Part shown: one piece after another, positions 17,575 to 25,772 of the stretch
Numbering within the stretch: position 1 is the stretch's first letter
How the letters are laid out: each line of letters opens with the position of its first letter
From: Castellaniella sp049671645
Lineage (GTDB): Bacteria > Pseudomonadota > Gammaproteobacteria > Burkholderiales > Burkholderiaceae_B
Direction of reading: 5' to 3'
Length of the DNA stretch: 64,000 nt
NCBI RefSeq assembly: GCF_049671645.1
Contig: NZ_JBATVG010000013.1
Location: forward strand, 124,001 to 188,000
Position numbers and translations under genes: made by a program
The notes under the pieces: model-generated
The model's input: the letters and a program-made list of their open reading frames with translations, nothing else
Databases searched by the model: none
Told to the model about the DNA's origin: nothing

Positions 17575-20454
17575 TTATTTGATCAGCGAGAAGCTTTTCA
17601 GTTTCGGCGCGAAGGCCTGCTCGATCAGGGCGTGCTGCTGTTCCTGGTGTTTGGCCAGGTAGCCCACGGCCGGCGAAGCCGAAGCCGGACGGCCGGCATA
17701 GCCCAGTTTCTGACCATCGTTCATGTTCTCGTACAGATGATGCTGCACGTAGAACCACGGCCCCTGGTTCTGCGGTTCGTCCTGCACCCAGACCAGTTCC
17801 TTGGCGTTCTCGTACTTCTGCAGTTCGGTCTGGAAGGACTTGTGCGCGAACGGATAGAGCTGCTCGATGCGCAGGATGGCGACGTCCTTGCGGTTCTGTT
17901 CGTCGCGGGCATGGACCAGGTCGTAGTAGACCTTGCCGGAACACACCAGCACGCGCTTGACGTCCGCCGGCACGATGTCGGCGCTGACTTCGCCGATGAC
18001 AGGCTGGAAGGTGCCTGTGGCCAGATCGTCCAGCGGGGAAGTCGCCGCCTTGTTGCGCAGCAGCGACTTGGGCGTGAAGATCACCAGCGGCTTGCGGAAC
18101 TGACGGATCATCTGGCGGCGCAGCACGTGGAAGATCTGCGCGCCATTGGTGGGCTGCACGACCTGCATGTTGTTGTCGGCGCACAGTTGCAGGAAACGCT
18201 CGATCCGAGCGGACGAGTGTTCCGGCCCCTGGCCTTCGTAGCCGTGCGGCAGCATCAGCACCAGGCCGCAGGCCCGGCCCCATTTGGCCTCGCCCGAGGC
18301 GATGAACTGGTCGATGACGACCTGGGCGCCGTTGGCGAAGTCGCCGAACTGGGCTTCCCAGATGGTGAGGATGTTGGGTTCCGCCGTGGCGTAGCCGTAC
18401 TCGAAACCCAGCACGGCAGCTTCGGAGAGCACCGAGTCGATGACGGTGAACGGCGCCTGGCTTTCGGAGACGTTCTGCAGCGGGATGTAGGACCCGGCAT
18501 CCCAGCGCTCGCGCTTCTGGTCATGCAGCACCGCATGGCGGTGGGTGAACGTGCCCCGGCCCGAATCCTGGCCGGTGATGCGAATGGCATAGCCATTGGC
18601 CACCAGCGTGGCAAACGCCAGGTGCTCGCCCATGCCCCAGTCGATCGGGTGTTCGCCGCGGGCCATGGCCAGACGGTCGTTCAGCAGCTTGTTGACCAGG
18701 GGGTGAACGGTAAAGCCTTCCGGCACCTGAGTCAGTTTTTCGCCGATGCGGGTCAGTTCGGCCAGCGGCACGCCGGTGTCGGCATGGTCGGTCCATTTGG
18801 CGCCCAGGAACGACGACCAGTCGGTGGCGTACTTGTTTTTATAGTCGGTCAGGACGGGCTCGACCGTGCGCTGGCCGTCTTCCATCAGCTGGCGATAGTC
18901 CTTGACCATCTGGTCGGGCTCGCCGTCGGCCAGAATGCCCTGGGCCACCAGGCGATCCGCGTACAGCTTGCGGGTGCCGGGGTGCTTGCCGATGCTCTTG
19001 TACATCAGCGGCTGGGTCAGGGACGGGGTGTCCTGCTCGTTGTGGCCCAATTTGCGGAAGCAGACGATATCCACCACCACGTCGTGGCCGAACTGCTGGC
19101 GGTAATCCAGGGCCAGTTTCGTCGCGAAGACCACGGCTTCGGGATCGTCGCCGTTGACGTGGAAGACCGGGGCTTCGATCATCTTGACCACGTCCGTGCA
19201 ATACAGCGTGGAGCGCGTGTCGCGCGGGTCGGAGGTCGTGAAGCCGATCTGGTTGTTGATGACGATGTGCAGCGTGCCGCCGGTGCCGTAGCCCCGGGTC
19301 TGAGCCAGATTCAGGGTTTCCATGACCACGCCCTGACCGGCGAAGGCCGCGTCGCCGTGCACCAGCACGGGCAGCACCTGATCGCCCTTGGGATCGGCGC
19401 GACGGTCCTGGCGGGCGCGCACGCTGCCTTCCACCACCGGGTTGACGATTTCCAGGTGCGACGGGTTGAATGCCAGCGACAGATGCAGCGGGCCGCCGCG
19501 CGTGGACAGGTCGCTGGAAAAGCCGTTGTGGTATTTGACGTCGCCGTCGCTGAGCGCCTGGGTATGCTTGCCCTCGAATTCGGCGAACAGGTCACCGGGC
19601 ATCTTGCCCATGATATTGACCAGCAGATTCAGGCGGCCCCGGTGGGCCATGCCGACGACGATTTCCTGCACGCCGTTTTCACCGGCATGATTGACGACTT
19701 CGTCCATGGAGGCGATGAAGCTTTCGCCGCCTTCCAGGGAAAAGCGCTTCTGGCCGACGTATTTCGTATGCAGAAAACGTTCCAGGCCTTCGGCTTCGGT
19801 GACCTGCTGCAGAATATTGCGTTTCTGCTCGACGGTGAATTCGGGCACCCCCAGGGTGGATTCCAGGCGTTCCTGGATCCAGCGCTTCACGGCCGGGTCG
19901 GAGATATGCATGAACTCCACGCCGACGTTGCGGCAATAGGTATCCTGCAGCGCCTTCAGGATGTCCCGCATGGTCATCGTGTCGGCTTTGGTGAAATAGG
20001 TGTTCGTCGCCGAATAGATCTGGTCCAGATCGGCTTCGGACAAACCGTAGAAGGCGGGATCCAGTTCGGGGATGGCGGGACGGTCGCGGCGTTTCAGCGG
20101 ATCGAGCTGGGCAATGCGCGAACCCAGCGAGCGATATGCCGCGATGATGGACTGGACGTAAACCTGTTTGCTGGCGATGGCCAGGGCTTGATCCGATGCC
20201 TGCGCCGGCCGCACCTGAAAGGCGTTTTCGCGAGCCCGCAGGGCAAAGGAAGCGACGATGGGGGCGTGAGCCTGATCGCGGGTGGCTTCGCGGCCATCAG
20301 CAGCCGGCTGGTGCTGAAGCTGATCGAAGTAGCTGCGCCACTGGTCTGGAATGGAACCCGGATTATCGAGATAGTCTTCGTAGAGTTCTTCTACGTAAGG
20401 CGCGTTGGCGCCAAAAAGATAAGAATTAGATTGGAGTTCTTGTTCCGTTGACAT
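17575..20454 (-). CDS. odhA: 2-oxoglutarate dehydrogenase E1 component
   Basis: A 959-residue thiamine-diphosphate enzyme that decarboxylates 2-oxoglutarate and succinylates the E2 lipoyl group in the TCA cycle. The N-terminal SNSYLFGANAPYVEELYEDY segment is the usual E1o start. Further hallmarks are GMAHRGRLNLLVN, HVNGDDPEAV in the ThDP region, FRKLGHNEQDTPSLTQPLMYK, HGYEGQGPEHSSARIERFLQ and, near the end, VWVQDEPQNQGPW. The ATG at 20454 has AGGTGA just upstream. It is the first gene of the odhA-odhB-lpdA(-zapE) operon and divergent from the malic enzyme gene. Confidence 0.97.
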   Translation of the reverse strand: MSTEQELQSNSYLFGANAPYVEELYEDYLDNPGSIPDQWRSYFDQLQHQPAADGREATRDQAHAPIVASFALRARENAFQVRPAQASDQALAIASKQVYVQSIIAAYRSLGSRIAQLDPLKRRDRPAIPELDPAFYGLSEADLDQIYSATNTYFTKADTMTMRDILKALQDTYCRNVGVEFMHISDPAVKRWIQERLESTLGVPEFTVEQKRNILQQVTEAEGLERFLHTKYVGQKRFSLEGGESFIASMDEVVNHAGENGVQEIVVGMAHRGRLNLLVNIMGKMPGDLFAEFEGKHTQALSDGDVKYHNGFSSDLSTRGGPLHLSLAFNPSHLEIVNPVVEGSVRARQDRRADPKGDQVLPVLVHGDAAFAGQGVVMETLNLAQTRGYGTGGTLHIVINNQIGFTTSDPRDTRSTLYCTDVVKMIEAPVFHVNGDDPEAVVFATKLALDYRQQFGHDVVVDIVCFRKLGHNEQDTPSLTQPLMYKSIGKHPGTRKLYADRLVAQGILADGEPDQMVKDYRQLMEDGQRTVEPVLTDYKNKYATDWSSFLGAKWTDHADTGVPLAELTRIGEKLTQVPEGFTVHPLVNKLLNDRLAMARGEHPIDWGMGEHLAFATLVANGYAIRITGQDSGRGTFTHRHAVLHDQKRERWDAGSYIPLQNVSESQAPFTVIDSVLSEAAVLGFEYGYATAEPNILTIWEAQFGDFANGAQVVIDQFIASGEAKWGRACGLVLMLPHGYEGQGPEHSSARIERFLQLCADNNMQVVQPTNGAQIFHVLRRQMIRQFRKPLVIFTPKSLLRNKAATSPLDDLATGTFQPVIGEVSADIVPADVKRVLVCSGKVYYDLVHARDEQNRKDVAILRIEQLYPFAHKSFQTELQKYENAKELVWVQDEPQNQGPWFYVQHHLYENMNDGQKLGYAGRPASASPAVGYLAKHQEQQHALIEQAFAPKLKSFSLIK

Positions 20455-20761
20455 TGTGCGCTTCACCTGACGGGTGCTTCACCCGAACGATGCAGATTGA
20501 AAAACCTTCCGCGGCTCGGCCAGACCGATGAGCGGATAGCAGGGGCAGAAGGCTGATGTACGACGCCTTGCATAAGCCGTATTAAGGCTAAAGTATACCC
20601 GTGTTGCCACGCGGGTATAAACTGACCAGCCCAAAACGCCCGGTCTATGCCCCTTTTCACGAGATTGGCGTTGGTATTTACAAACACTTGTGCGGACCAT
20701 GCCTTGCCCGGGCGGGTCGCGAAGATATCAGACCAATAAATCAGCAGGAGCACTCGTCATC
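20455..20761. promoter_or_regulatory. Divergent odhA/maeB promoter region with inverted repeat
   Basis: This 307-bp intergenic region holds no convincing gene. It contains an inverted repeat with 8-bp arms TATACCCG (20594-20601) and CGGGTATA (20612-20619), 10 bp apart. This is the size of a regulator site and is placed to affect either direction. A small hairpin GGGTG/CACCC sits in the presumed odhA leader near 20472-20484. No canonical sigma-70 boxes stood out. AGGAG near 20746-20750 is the maeB ribosome site. Confidence 0.4.
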
Positions 20762-23056
20762 ATGAACTTGAAAGATGATCGCGCCAAAATGGCGCTTGAT
20801 TACCACGCATTCCCGACACCCGGAAAGATTTCCGTCGTGCCCACCAAACCGCTGGCCAACCAGGACGACCTGTCGCTGGCCTATTCGCCGGGGGTGGCCA
20901 TCGCCAGCATGACCATCCACGCGGAAGGCGAAGCCGCCGCCGCCAAATACACGTCCCGCGCCAATCTGGTCGGCGTCGTGACCAACGGCACCGCCGTGCT
21001 GGGCCTGGGCAACATCGGCCCGCTGGCCGCCAAGCCCGTCATGGAGGGCAAGGGCTGCCTGTTCAAGAAATTCGCCGGCATCGATGTGTTCGACATCGAA
21101 CTGAACGAGCACGACCCCGACAAGCTGGTGGACATCATCGCCGCCCTGGAACCGACGCTGGGCGGCATCAACCTGGAAGACATCAAGGCGCCGGAATGCT
21201 TCTACATCGAAAAGAAGCTGCGCGAACGCATGAAGATCCCCGTCTTCCACGACGACCAGCACGGCACGGCCATCATTTCCTCGGCCGCGGTCCTGAACGG
21301 CCTGAAAGTCGTCGACAAGGAAATCGGCAAGGTCAAGCTGGTCTGCTCGGGCGCCGGAGCCGCCGCCATCGCCTGCCTGGACCTGCTGGTCAAGCTGGGT
21401 GTTTCTCAGCAGAACATCTATGTGGTCGACTCGCGCGGCGTCATCTGGCAGGGCCGCGATGAAAAGATGGAGCCCAACAAGGCCCGCTACGCGCAGCAGA
21501 CCGATGCCCGCACGCTGGCGGACGTCTGCCGGGGCGCCGACGTTTTCCTGGGCTGCTCAGCCCCCGGCGTGCTGACGCAGGACATGGTGCGCAGCATGGC
21601 CGACCGGCCCCTGATCCTGGCCCTGGCCAACCCCGATCCGGAAATCCGCCCGGAAGACGCCAAGGCCGCTCGTCCGGATTGCATCGTCGCCACGGGTCGC
21701 TCCGATTACCCCAACCAGGTCAACAACGTCCTGTGCTTTCCCTTCATTTTCCGCGGCGCGATGGATTGCGGCGCAACCGTCATCAATGAAGAGATGAAGC
21801 TGGCTTGCGTCAAGGCCATCGCCGAACTGGCCGAGGCCGAAAGCAGCGCCGAGGTCGCGGGCGCCTATGCCGACCAGGACCTGTCCTTCGGGCCGGAATA
21901 CATCATCCCCAAACCGTTCGACCCGCGCCTGATCATCAAGATCGCGCCGGCCGTGGCCGAAGCCGCCGCCGCATCCGGCGTGGCCCGGCGCCCCATCGAG
22001 GACATGGACGCCTACCGCCAGTCCCTGATGAGCATCGTCTACCATTCCGGCCAGTTGATGCGCCCCCTGTTCCAGCAGGCGAAATCCGCGCCCAAGCGCG
22101 TGATCTACGCCGACGGCGAAGACGAACGCGTGCTGCGCGCCGCCCAGACGGTGCTCGACGAGCAGATCGCCTGGCCCATTCTGGTGGGCCGGCCCTCCGT
22201 GATCGACATGCGCATCCGTAAATTCGGCCTGCGCCTGGTGCCCGGCCAGAATGTGGAAATCGTGGACCCGGAAGACGATTCCCGTTTCAACGAAACCTGG
22301 ACTGCGTACTACAAGCTGCGCGGCCGCGAAGGCGTGACGCCCGACATCGCCAAGGCCATGGTGCGCAAGCACAACTCCCTGATCGGCGTGATGCTGCTGC
22401 AGCGCGGCGACGCAGACGCCATGATCTGCGGGGTGGCCAGCCGCTTCGACAATCAGCTGAAATACGTGCAGGAAGTCATCGGCCTGAAACCGACGGCCCG
22501 CACCTACGCGGCGATGAACGTGCTGATGCTGCCGACGCAGACGCTGTTCATCTGCGACACGCACGTCAACGAGAACCCGGACGCGGAACAGATCGCCGAC
22601 ATGACGATCCAGGCCGCGGAAGAAGTCCGCCGCTTCGGCATCGTGCCGAAGATCGCCCTGCTCTCGCATTCCAACTTCGGCAGCCGCCCCACGGCGTCCT
22701 CGCTGAAGATGGCTGAAGCCCGCCGCCTGATCGCGGAACGCGCTCCGAACCTGGAAGTGGACGGGGAAATGCACGCGGATTCCGCCCTGTCGGAACCGAT
22801 TCGCACCAAGGCCTACCCCGACACGATGCTGAAGGGGCCAGCCAATCTGCTGATCATGCCCAACCTGGATGCCGGAAACATCACCTACAACATGCTGAAG
22901 ATGACCGGCAGCCATGGGGTGGCGATGGGCCCGGTGCTGCTGGGCGCGGCGCGCCCGGTGCACATCCTGACGACCAGTTCCACCGTGCGGCGCATCATCA
23001 ACATGACGGCTCTGGCCGTGGTGGATGCCCAGCAAGAGGTCGGCGAAGCGGTCTGA
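20762..23056 (+). CDS. maeB: NADP-dependent malic enzyme with phosphotransacetylase-like C-terminal domain
   Basis: A 764-residue two-part protein. The first ~430 residues are a malic enzyme (malate to pyruvate, CO2 and NADPH), with LAYSPGVAIA, VVTNGTAVLGLGNIG, FHDDQHGTAI and VKLVCSGAGAAAIACL as substrate and nucleotide-binding blocks. The last ~330 residues (from about RVIYADGEDERVLRAA) resemble phosphotransacetylase. In MaeB-type enzymes this part is thought to be regulatory, binding acetyl-CoA, rather than catalytic. The ATG at 20762 lies 11-12 nt after AGGAG. It supplies NADPH and pyruvate from the TCA cycle, matching its position opposite odhA. Confidence 0.95.
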   Translation: MNLKDDRAKMALDYHAFPTPGKISVVPTKPLANQDDLSLAYSPGVAIASMTIHAEGEAAAAKYTSRANLVGVVTNGTAVLGLGNIGPLAAKPVMEGKGCLFKKFAGIDVFDIELNEHDPDKLVDIIAALEPTLGGINLEDIKAPECFYIEKKLRERMKIPVFHDDQHGTAIISSAAVLNGLKVVDKEIGKVKLVCSGAGAAAIACLDLLVKLGVSQQNIYVVDSRGVIWQGRDEKMEPNKARYAQQTDARTLADVCRGADVFLGCSAPGVLTQDMVRSMADRPLILALANPDPEIRPEDAKAARPDCIVATGRSDYPNQVNNVLCFPFIFRGAMDCGATVINEEMKLACVKAIAELAEAESSAEVAGAYADQDLSFGPEYIIPKPFDPRLIIKIAPAVAEAAAASGVARRPIEDMDAYRQSLMSIVYHSGQLMRPLFQQAKSAPKRVIYADGEDERVLRAAQTVLDEQIAWPILVGRPSVIDMRIRKFGLRLVPGQNVEIVDPEDDSRFNETWTAYYKLRGREGVTPDIAKAMVRKHNSLIGVMLLQRGDADAMICGVASRFDNQLKYVQEVIGLKPTARTYAAMNVLMLPTQTLFICDTHVNENPDAEQIADMTIQAAEEVRRFGIVPKIALLSHSNFGSRPTASSLKMAEARRLIAERAPNLEVDGEMHADSALSEPIRTKAYPDTMLKGPANLLIMPNLDAGNITYNMLKMTGSHGVAMGPVLLGAARPVHILTTSSTVRRIINMTALAVVDAQQEVGEAV

Positions 23057-23074
23057 TCCGCGTGCGCCGCCATT

Positions 23075-23110
23075 AAAAGCCGGGCCGTCTCCCAAGACGG
23101 CCCGGCTTTT
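23075..23110 (+). terminator. Bidirectional terminator between maeB and the convergent reductase gene
   Basis: A perfect stem of AGCCGGGCCGTCT (23078-23090) and AGACGGCCCGGCT (23095-23107) with a CCCA loop, flanked by AAA and TTTT. The A/T flanks make it work for both the plus-strand maeB and the minus-strand gene ending at 23110. Confidence 0.9.
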
Positions 23111-24123
23111 TACGCTTTGGGCGCCAGCGCCTGGATTTCCCGGTACAGGGCGCCCGGCACGGCGATGCCCCGTTCCCGGCTGCGCGCGCGGGCTGCGTAG
23201 CGGCGCTGGGACGGCAGGCGAGCCCCCTGGGATTCGATGGCGCCGAACAGCATTTCCGCGCGGGCCGAAGCCTCGGCCGGGTCGCCGAACATCGCCGGGT
23301 CGAACGCCAGGATCAGTTCCCCATGGCAGGGGGATGCCCCGGCACCTGCGTCATAGTCCAGCGATTCGCTGCTGAGCCAGTCCCCGATCAAGGCCCCCGC
23401 CATCAGCTCGACCATCGTCGACAGGGCCGAGCCCTTGTGGCCGCCGAAGGTCAGCATGGCGCCCGCCATCACGGCCAGCGGATCCGTGGAGGGCTGACCC
23501 TGGGCATCCACCCCGCAACCGGCCGGCAGGGACTGGCCGCTGCGCCGGTGCAATTCCAGATCGCCACGAGCGATGGCGCTGGTGGCGAAATCGAAGACGT
23601 AAGGGTCCTTCCCGGCGCGCGGCCAACCAAAGGCGATCGGATTGGTGCCCAGCGCCGGCCGGCGCCCGCCCGCGGGCGCCACCCAGGCATGGCTGGGGGT
23701 CAGGGCCAGGGCCACCAACCCCCGCGCGGTCAAGGCTTCGACTTCAGGCCACAACGCCGAAAAATGCACGCAGTGCCGGATGACCAGCGCCCCGATGCCC
23801 TGCCGGCGCGCAAGGTCCGTCAGCGGATCCAGCCCGCGCTCGAATGCCAGCGGCGCAAACCCGAAATCCGCATCCACGCGAACGACGACGCCCGCGCCAT
23901 CCTGCAGACCGGGCCGGGCCGCCACCTTGACCTTGCCCGCGCGAATCGTCCGGACGCAATCCAGGATCCGGTACACGCCGTGGGACTGGCAATCGTCACG
24001 CTGGCCGGCCAGCACCACGCGAGTGATGGCGCCGGCATGCGCCTCATCCAGTCCGTGGTGGCGCAAGACGCGCATGGACAGGGATTCGATTTCCTCGGGG
24101 CTCAGATACAGAACATCCGTCAT
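23110..24123 (-). CDS. Ldh2-family (malate/lactate/delta1-piperideine-2-carboxylate) reductase
   Basis: A 337-residue NAD(P)H oxidoreductase of the Ldh2/MDH2/DpkA fold, which is unlike the Rossmann-fold malate dehydrogenase. Recognisable elements: SHGVYRIL near residue 48-55 (with the family's catalytic His), RHCVHFSALWPEVE, LGTNPIAFGWPR, and GGHKGSALSTMVELMAGAL near 225-243. Family members reduce delta1-piperideine-2-carboxylate or delta1-pyrroline-2-carboxylate, or oxidise malate, lactate or ureidoglycolate. I favour the cyclic-imine reductase type from the overall motif pattern, but cannot separate the options. The ATG at 24123 has GGAAAG 7 nt upstream. Confidence 0.8.
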   Translation of the reverse strand: MTDVLYLSPEEIESLSMRVLRHHGLDEAHAGAITRVVLAGQRDDCQSHGVYRILDCVRTIRAGKVKVAARPGLQDGAGVVVRVDADFGFAPLAFERGLDPLTDLARRQGIGALVIRHCVHFSALWPEVEALTARGLVALALTPSHAWVAPAGGRRPALGTNPIAFGWPRAGKDPYVFDFATSAIARGDLELHRRSGQSLPAGCGVDAQGQPSTDPLAVMAGAMLTFGGHKGSALSTMVELMAGALIGDWLSSESLDYDAGAGASPCHGELILAFDPAMFGDPAEASARAEMLFGAIESQGARLPSQRRYAARARSRERGIAVPGALYREIQALAPKA

Positions 24124-24234
24124 TGAATTCTTTCCGCATTGGATTCGCATTGACCGGCAAGTGTAGCGGCTTGCCCGCGAAAGGCCCAGCCGGCGGAACG
24201 GAAGCGTCCCGCCGGCGGCTCCGCCGGACGGCGC

Positions 24235-25137
24235 TCAGGCGCGCCGACGCCGGACCATGCGCAGGGCCTGCGGCCCCTCGGACCACCCCAGCACCATGCC
24301 GGCGGCGCCCAGCAAAATGGCGCTCGCGCCCAACAGCTGCAACAGTTGCGGGTGCTTCCCGAAGGCCCAGGCGTCCACGAGGAACGCCACAATCGGGTAG
24401 ATGAAGGACAACGACCCGGTCAGGTAGGTGGGCAGGCGCTGGATGGCGCCGTAGAGCAGGATGTACATCCCCCCGGTATGCACCACGCCCAGCGTCACCA
24501 GGTAGGGCCAACTGGCGGACGCGATCGGGTCGCTCCAGTGCGCCAGCGGCCACAGCAGCGCAACGCCCACGACCGTCTGGATCAGTCCGATCAAATGGGG
24601 CGGCACCCCGCGCAGGGACTTGGCGATGAGGGCCGCCACGGCATAGAAGAACGCGGCGCCCAGGGCCATCGCCACCCCCGTCAGATAGTCGCTCCCGGCG
24701 GCCTGCCCTTCCGGCTGGGCCTGCACGATCAAGAGCACGCCGCCGAAGGCCAGCACCAGCCAGAACACCCGGCTGCGCGTCAGGCGTTCGTGCAGCAACA
24801 GCACCCCCAGGCCCACCAGCATGAAGGGCTGCACGTTGTACACCACGGTCGCAATGGAAATGGAGGCGCGCGAGTAGGCCGAGAACAACAGCAGCCAGTT
24901 CGCCACGATCGCCACACCGCCCAGGACCGCCAGCCCCAACTGCCGCGCCGTCACCCGTCCGCGCTTGAAATGCCCCAGCGCCAGGCACACGGGGAGCAAG
25001 GTCGCCGCGCCGAACAGGCAGCGCCAGAACACGACATCGGTGACAGGCCGGCCCGACAGCACCACCAGCCAGCCGATCGTGCCGGCGATCACCATCGCGG
25101 CGCTCATCTCCAGCGTCCCTCGGACATTATCGTTCAT
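24235..25137 (-). CDS. EamA/DMT-superfamily transporter
   Basis: A 300-residue inner-membrane protein with about ten hydrophobic helices in two EamA repeats. The first contains FWRCLFGAATLLPV, a typical position for the conserved Arg, and LLLFSAYSRASISIATVVYNVQPFMLVGLG. The second ends with LTGSLSFIYPIVAFLVDAW. These proteins usually export amino acids or other metabolites. The gene is divergent from an Lrp-type regulator, a common pairing for amino-acid exporters, so the regulator probably induces it when its amino acid accumulates. The substrate is unknown. Confidence 0.85.
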   Translation of the reverse strand: MNDNVRGTLEMSAAMVIAGTIGWLVVLSGRPVTDVVFWRCLFGAATLLPVCLALGHFKRGRVTARQLGLAVLGGVAIVANWLLLFSAYSRASISIATVVYNVQPFMLVGLGVLLLHERLTRSRVFWLVLAFGGVLLIVQAQPEGQAAGSDYLTGVAMALGAAFFYAVAALIAKSLRGVPPHLIGLIQTVVGVALLWPLAHWSDPIASASWPYLVTLGVVHTGGMYILLYGAIQRLPTYLTGSLSFIYPIVAFLVDAWAFGKHPQLLQLLGASAILLGAAGMVLGWSEGPQALRMVRRRRA

Positions 25138-25258
25138 CGCACTTCTCCGGCAATCGATAGGGATACCAATTTAACTGCCTGGCTGGAAAATTCATCTTAA
25201 ATAAAAAAGAGAAAAGATATATATTCCTTTTATAGAAAGGAAAATAAAGGAATATCCC
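25138..25258. promoter_or_regulatory. Divergent promoter region, eamA and lrp-type gene
   Basis: This 121-bp gap has a strikingly AT-rich core (about 25190-25255, dominated by A, T and G on the plus strand), unlike the GC-rich surroundings. Lrp-type proteins bind AT-rich, often degenerate sites. I see no clear palindrome. Confidence 0.4.
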
Positions 25259-25696
25259 ATGGCACTAGATGACACTGACCGTCAACTCCTCGCGCTGCTG
25301 CAAGCCGACGCCCGCCTGCCCGTCAAAACGCTCGCGCAACGCATCGGCCTTTCCGCGCCCGGCGCCACCGATCGCCTGCGCAAGCTGGAAGACCGAGGCG
25401 TGATCCGCGCGTTCACCGTCACCGTCGATCCGCACGCCCTGGGCTATTCCCTGCAGGCCATCGTCCGCATCAAGCCGCTGCCGGGCAAGCTGCACGCGGT
25501 GCAGAAAGCGCTCGAGGCGATTCCGGAACTCTCGGAGTGCGACAAGGTGACAGGCGACGACTGCTTCATCGCACGCCTGCACCTGCGCTCCATCGAGCAC
25601 CTGGACTTCATCCTGGAAAGCATTTCGGACAAGGCGGAAACCCGCTCGTCCATCGTCAAATCCCAGCCTGTCGCCCGCAGGCTGCCGGCGTTCTGA
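25259..25696 (+). CDS. Lrp/AsnC-family transcriptional regulator
   Basis: A 145-residue regulator. The N-terminal winged helix begins LDDTDRQLLALLQADARLPVKTLAQRIGLSAPGATDRLRKLEDRGVI, read across residues 3-49. The C-terminal RAM/AsnC ligand-binding domain holds LGYSLQAIVRIKPLPGK and CDKVTGDDCFIARLHL, where amino-acid effectors bind in this family. It is divergent from an EamA transporter and probably controls both. The ATG directly follows an AT-rich leader with AAAGGAA. Confidence 0.92.
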   Translation: MALDDTDRQLLALLQADARLPVKTLAQRIGLSAPGATDRLRKLEDRGVIRAFTVTVDPHALGYSLQAIVRIKPLPGKLHAVQKALEAIPELSECDKVTGDDCFIARLHLRSIEHLDFILESISDKAETRSSIVKSQPVARRLPAF

Positions 25697-25700
25697 GGCC

Positions 25701-25726
25701 AAAAAAAACGGGCCCGAAGGCCCGTT
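25701..25726 (-). terminator. Terminator for gltA (also faces the lrp-type gene)
   Basis: The stem AACGGGCC (25707-25714) and GGCCCGTT (25719-25726) with a 4-nt loop. On the minus strand the stem is followed by eight T residues, which makes a good intrinsic terminator for the gltA operon. In the plus direction only TTT follows. Confidence 0.85.
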
Positions 25727-25740
25727 TCCGATATTCCGTC

Positions 25741-25754
25741 AGCACTATAGTGCT
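25741..25754. repeat. 14-bp perfect palindrome downstream of gltA
   Basis: AGCACTATAGTGCT is fully self-complementary. It lies between the gltA stop and the terminator. It could be a protein site or a short RNA stem on the gltA transcript; nothing else supports a role. Confidence 0.35.
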
Positions 25755-25772
25755 AACAAAAACCTCGAAAAT

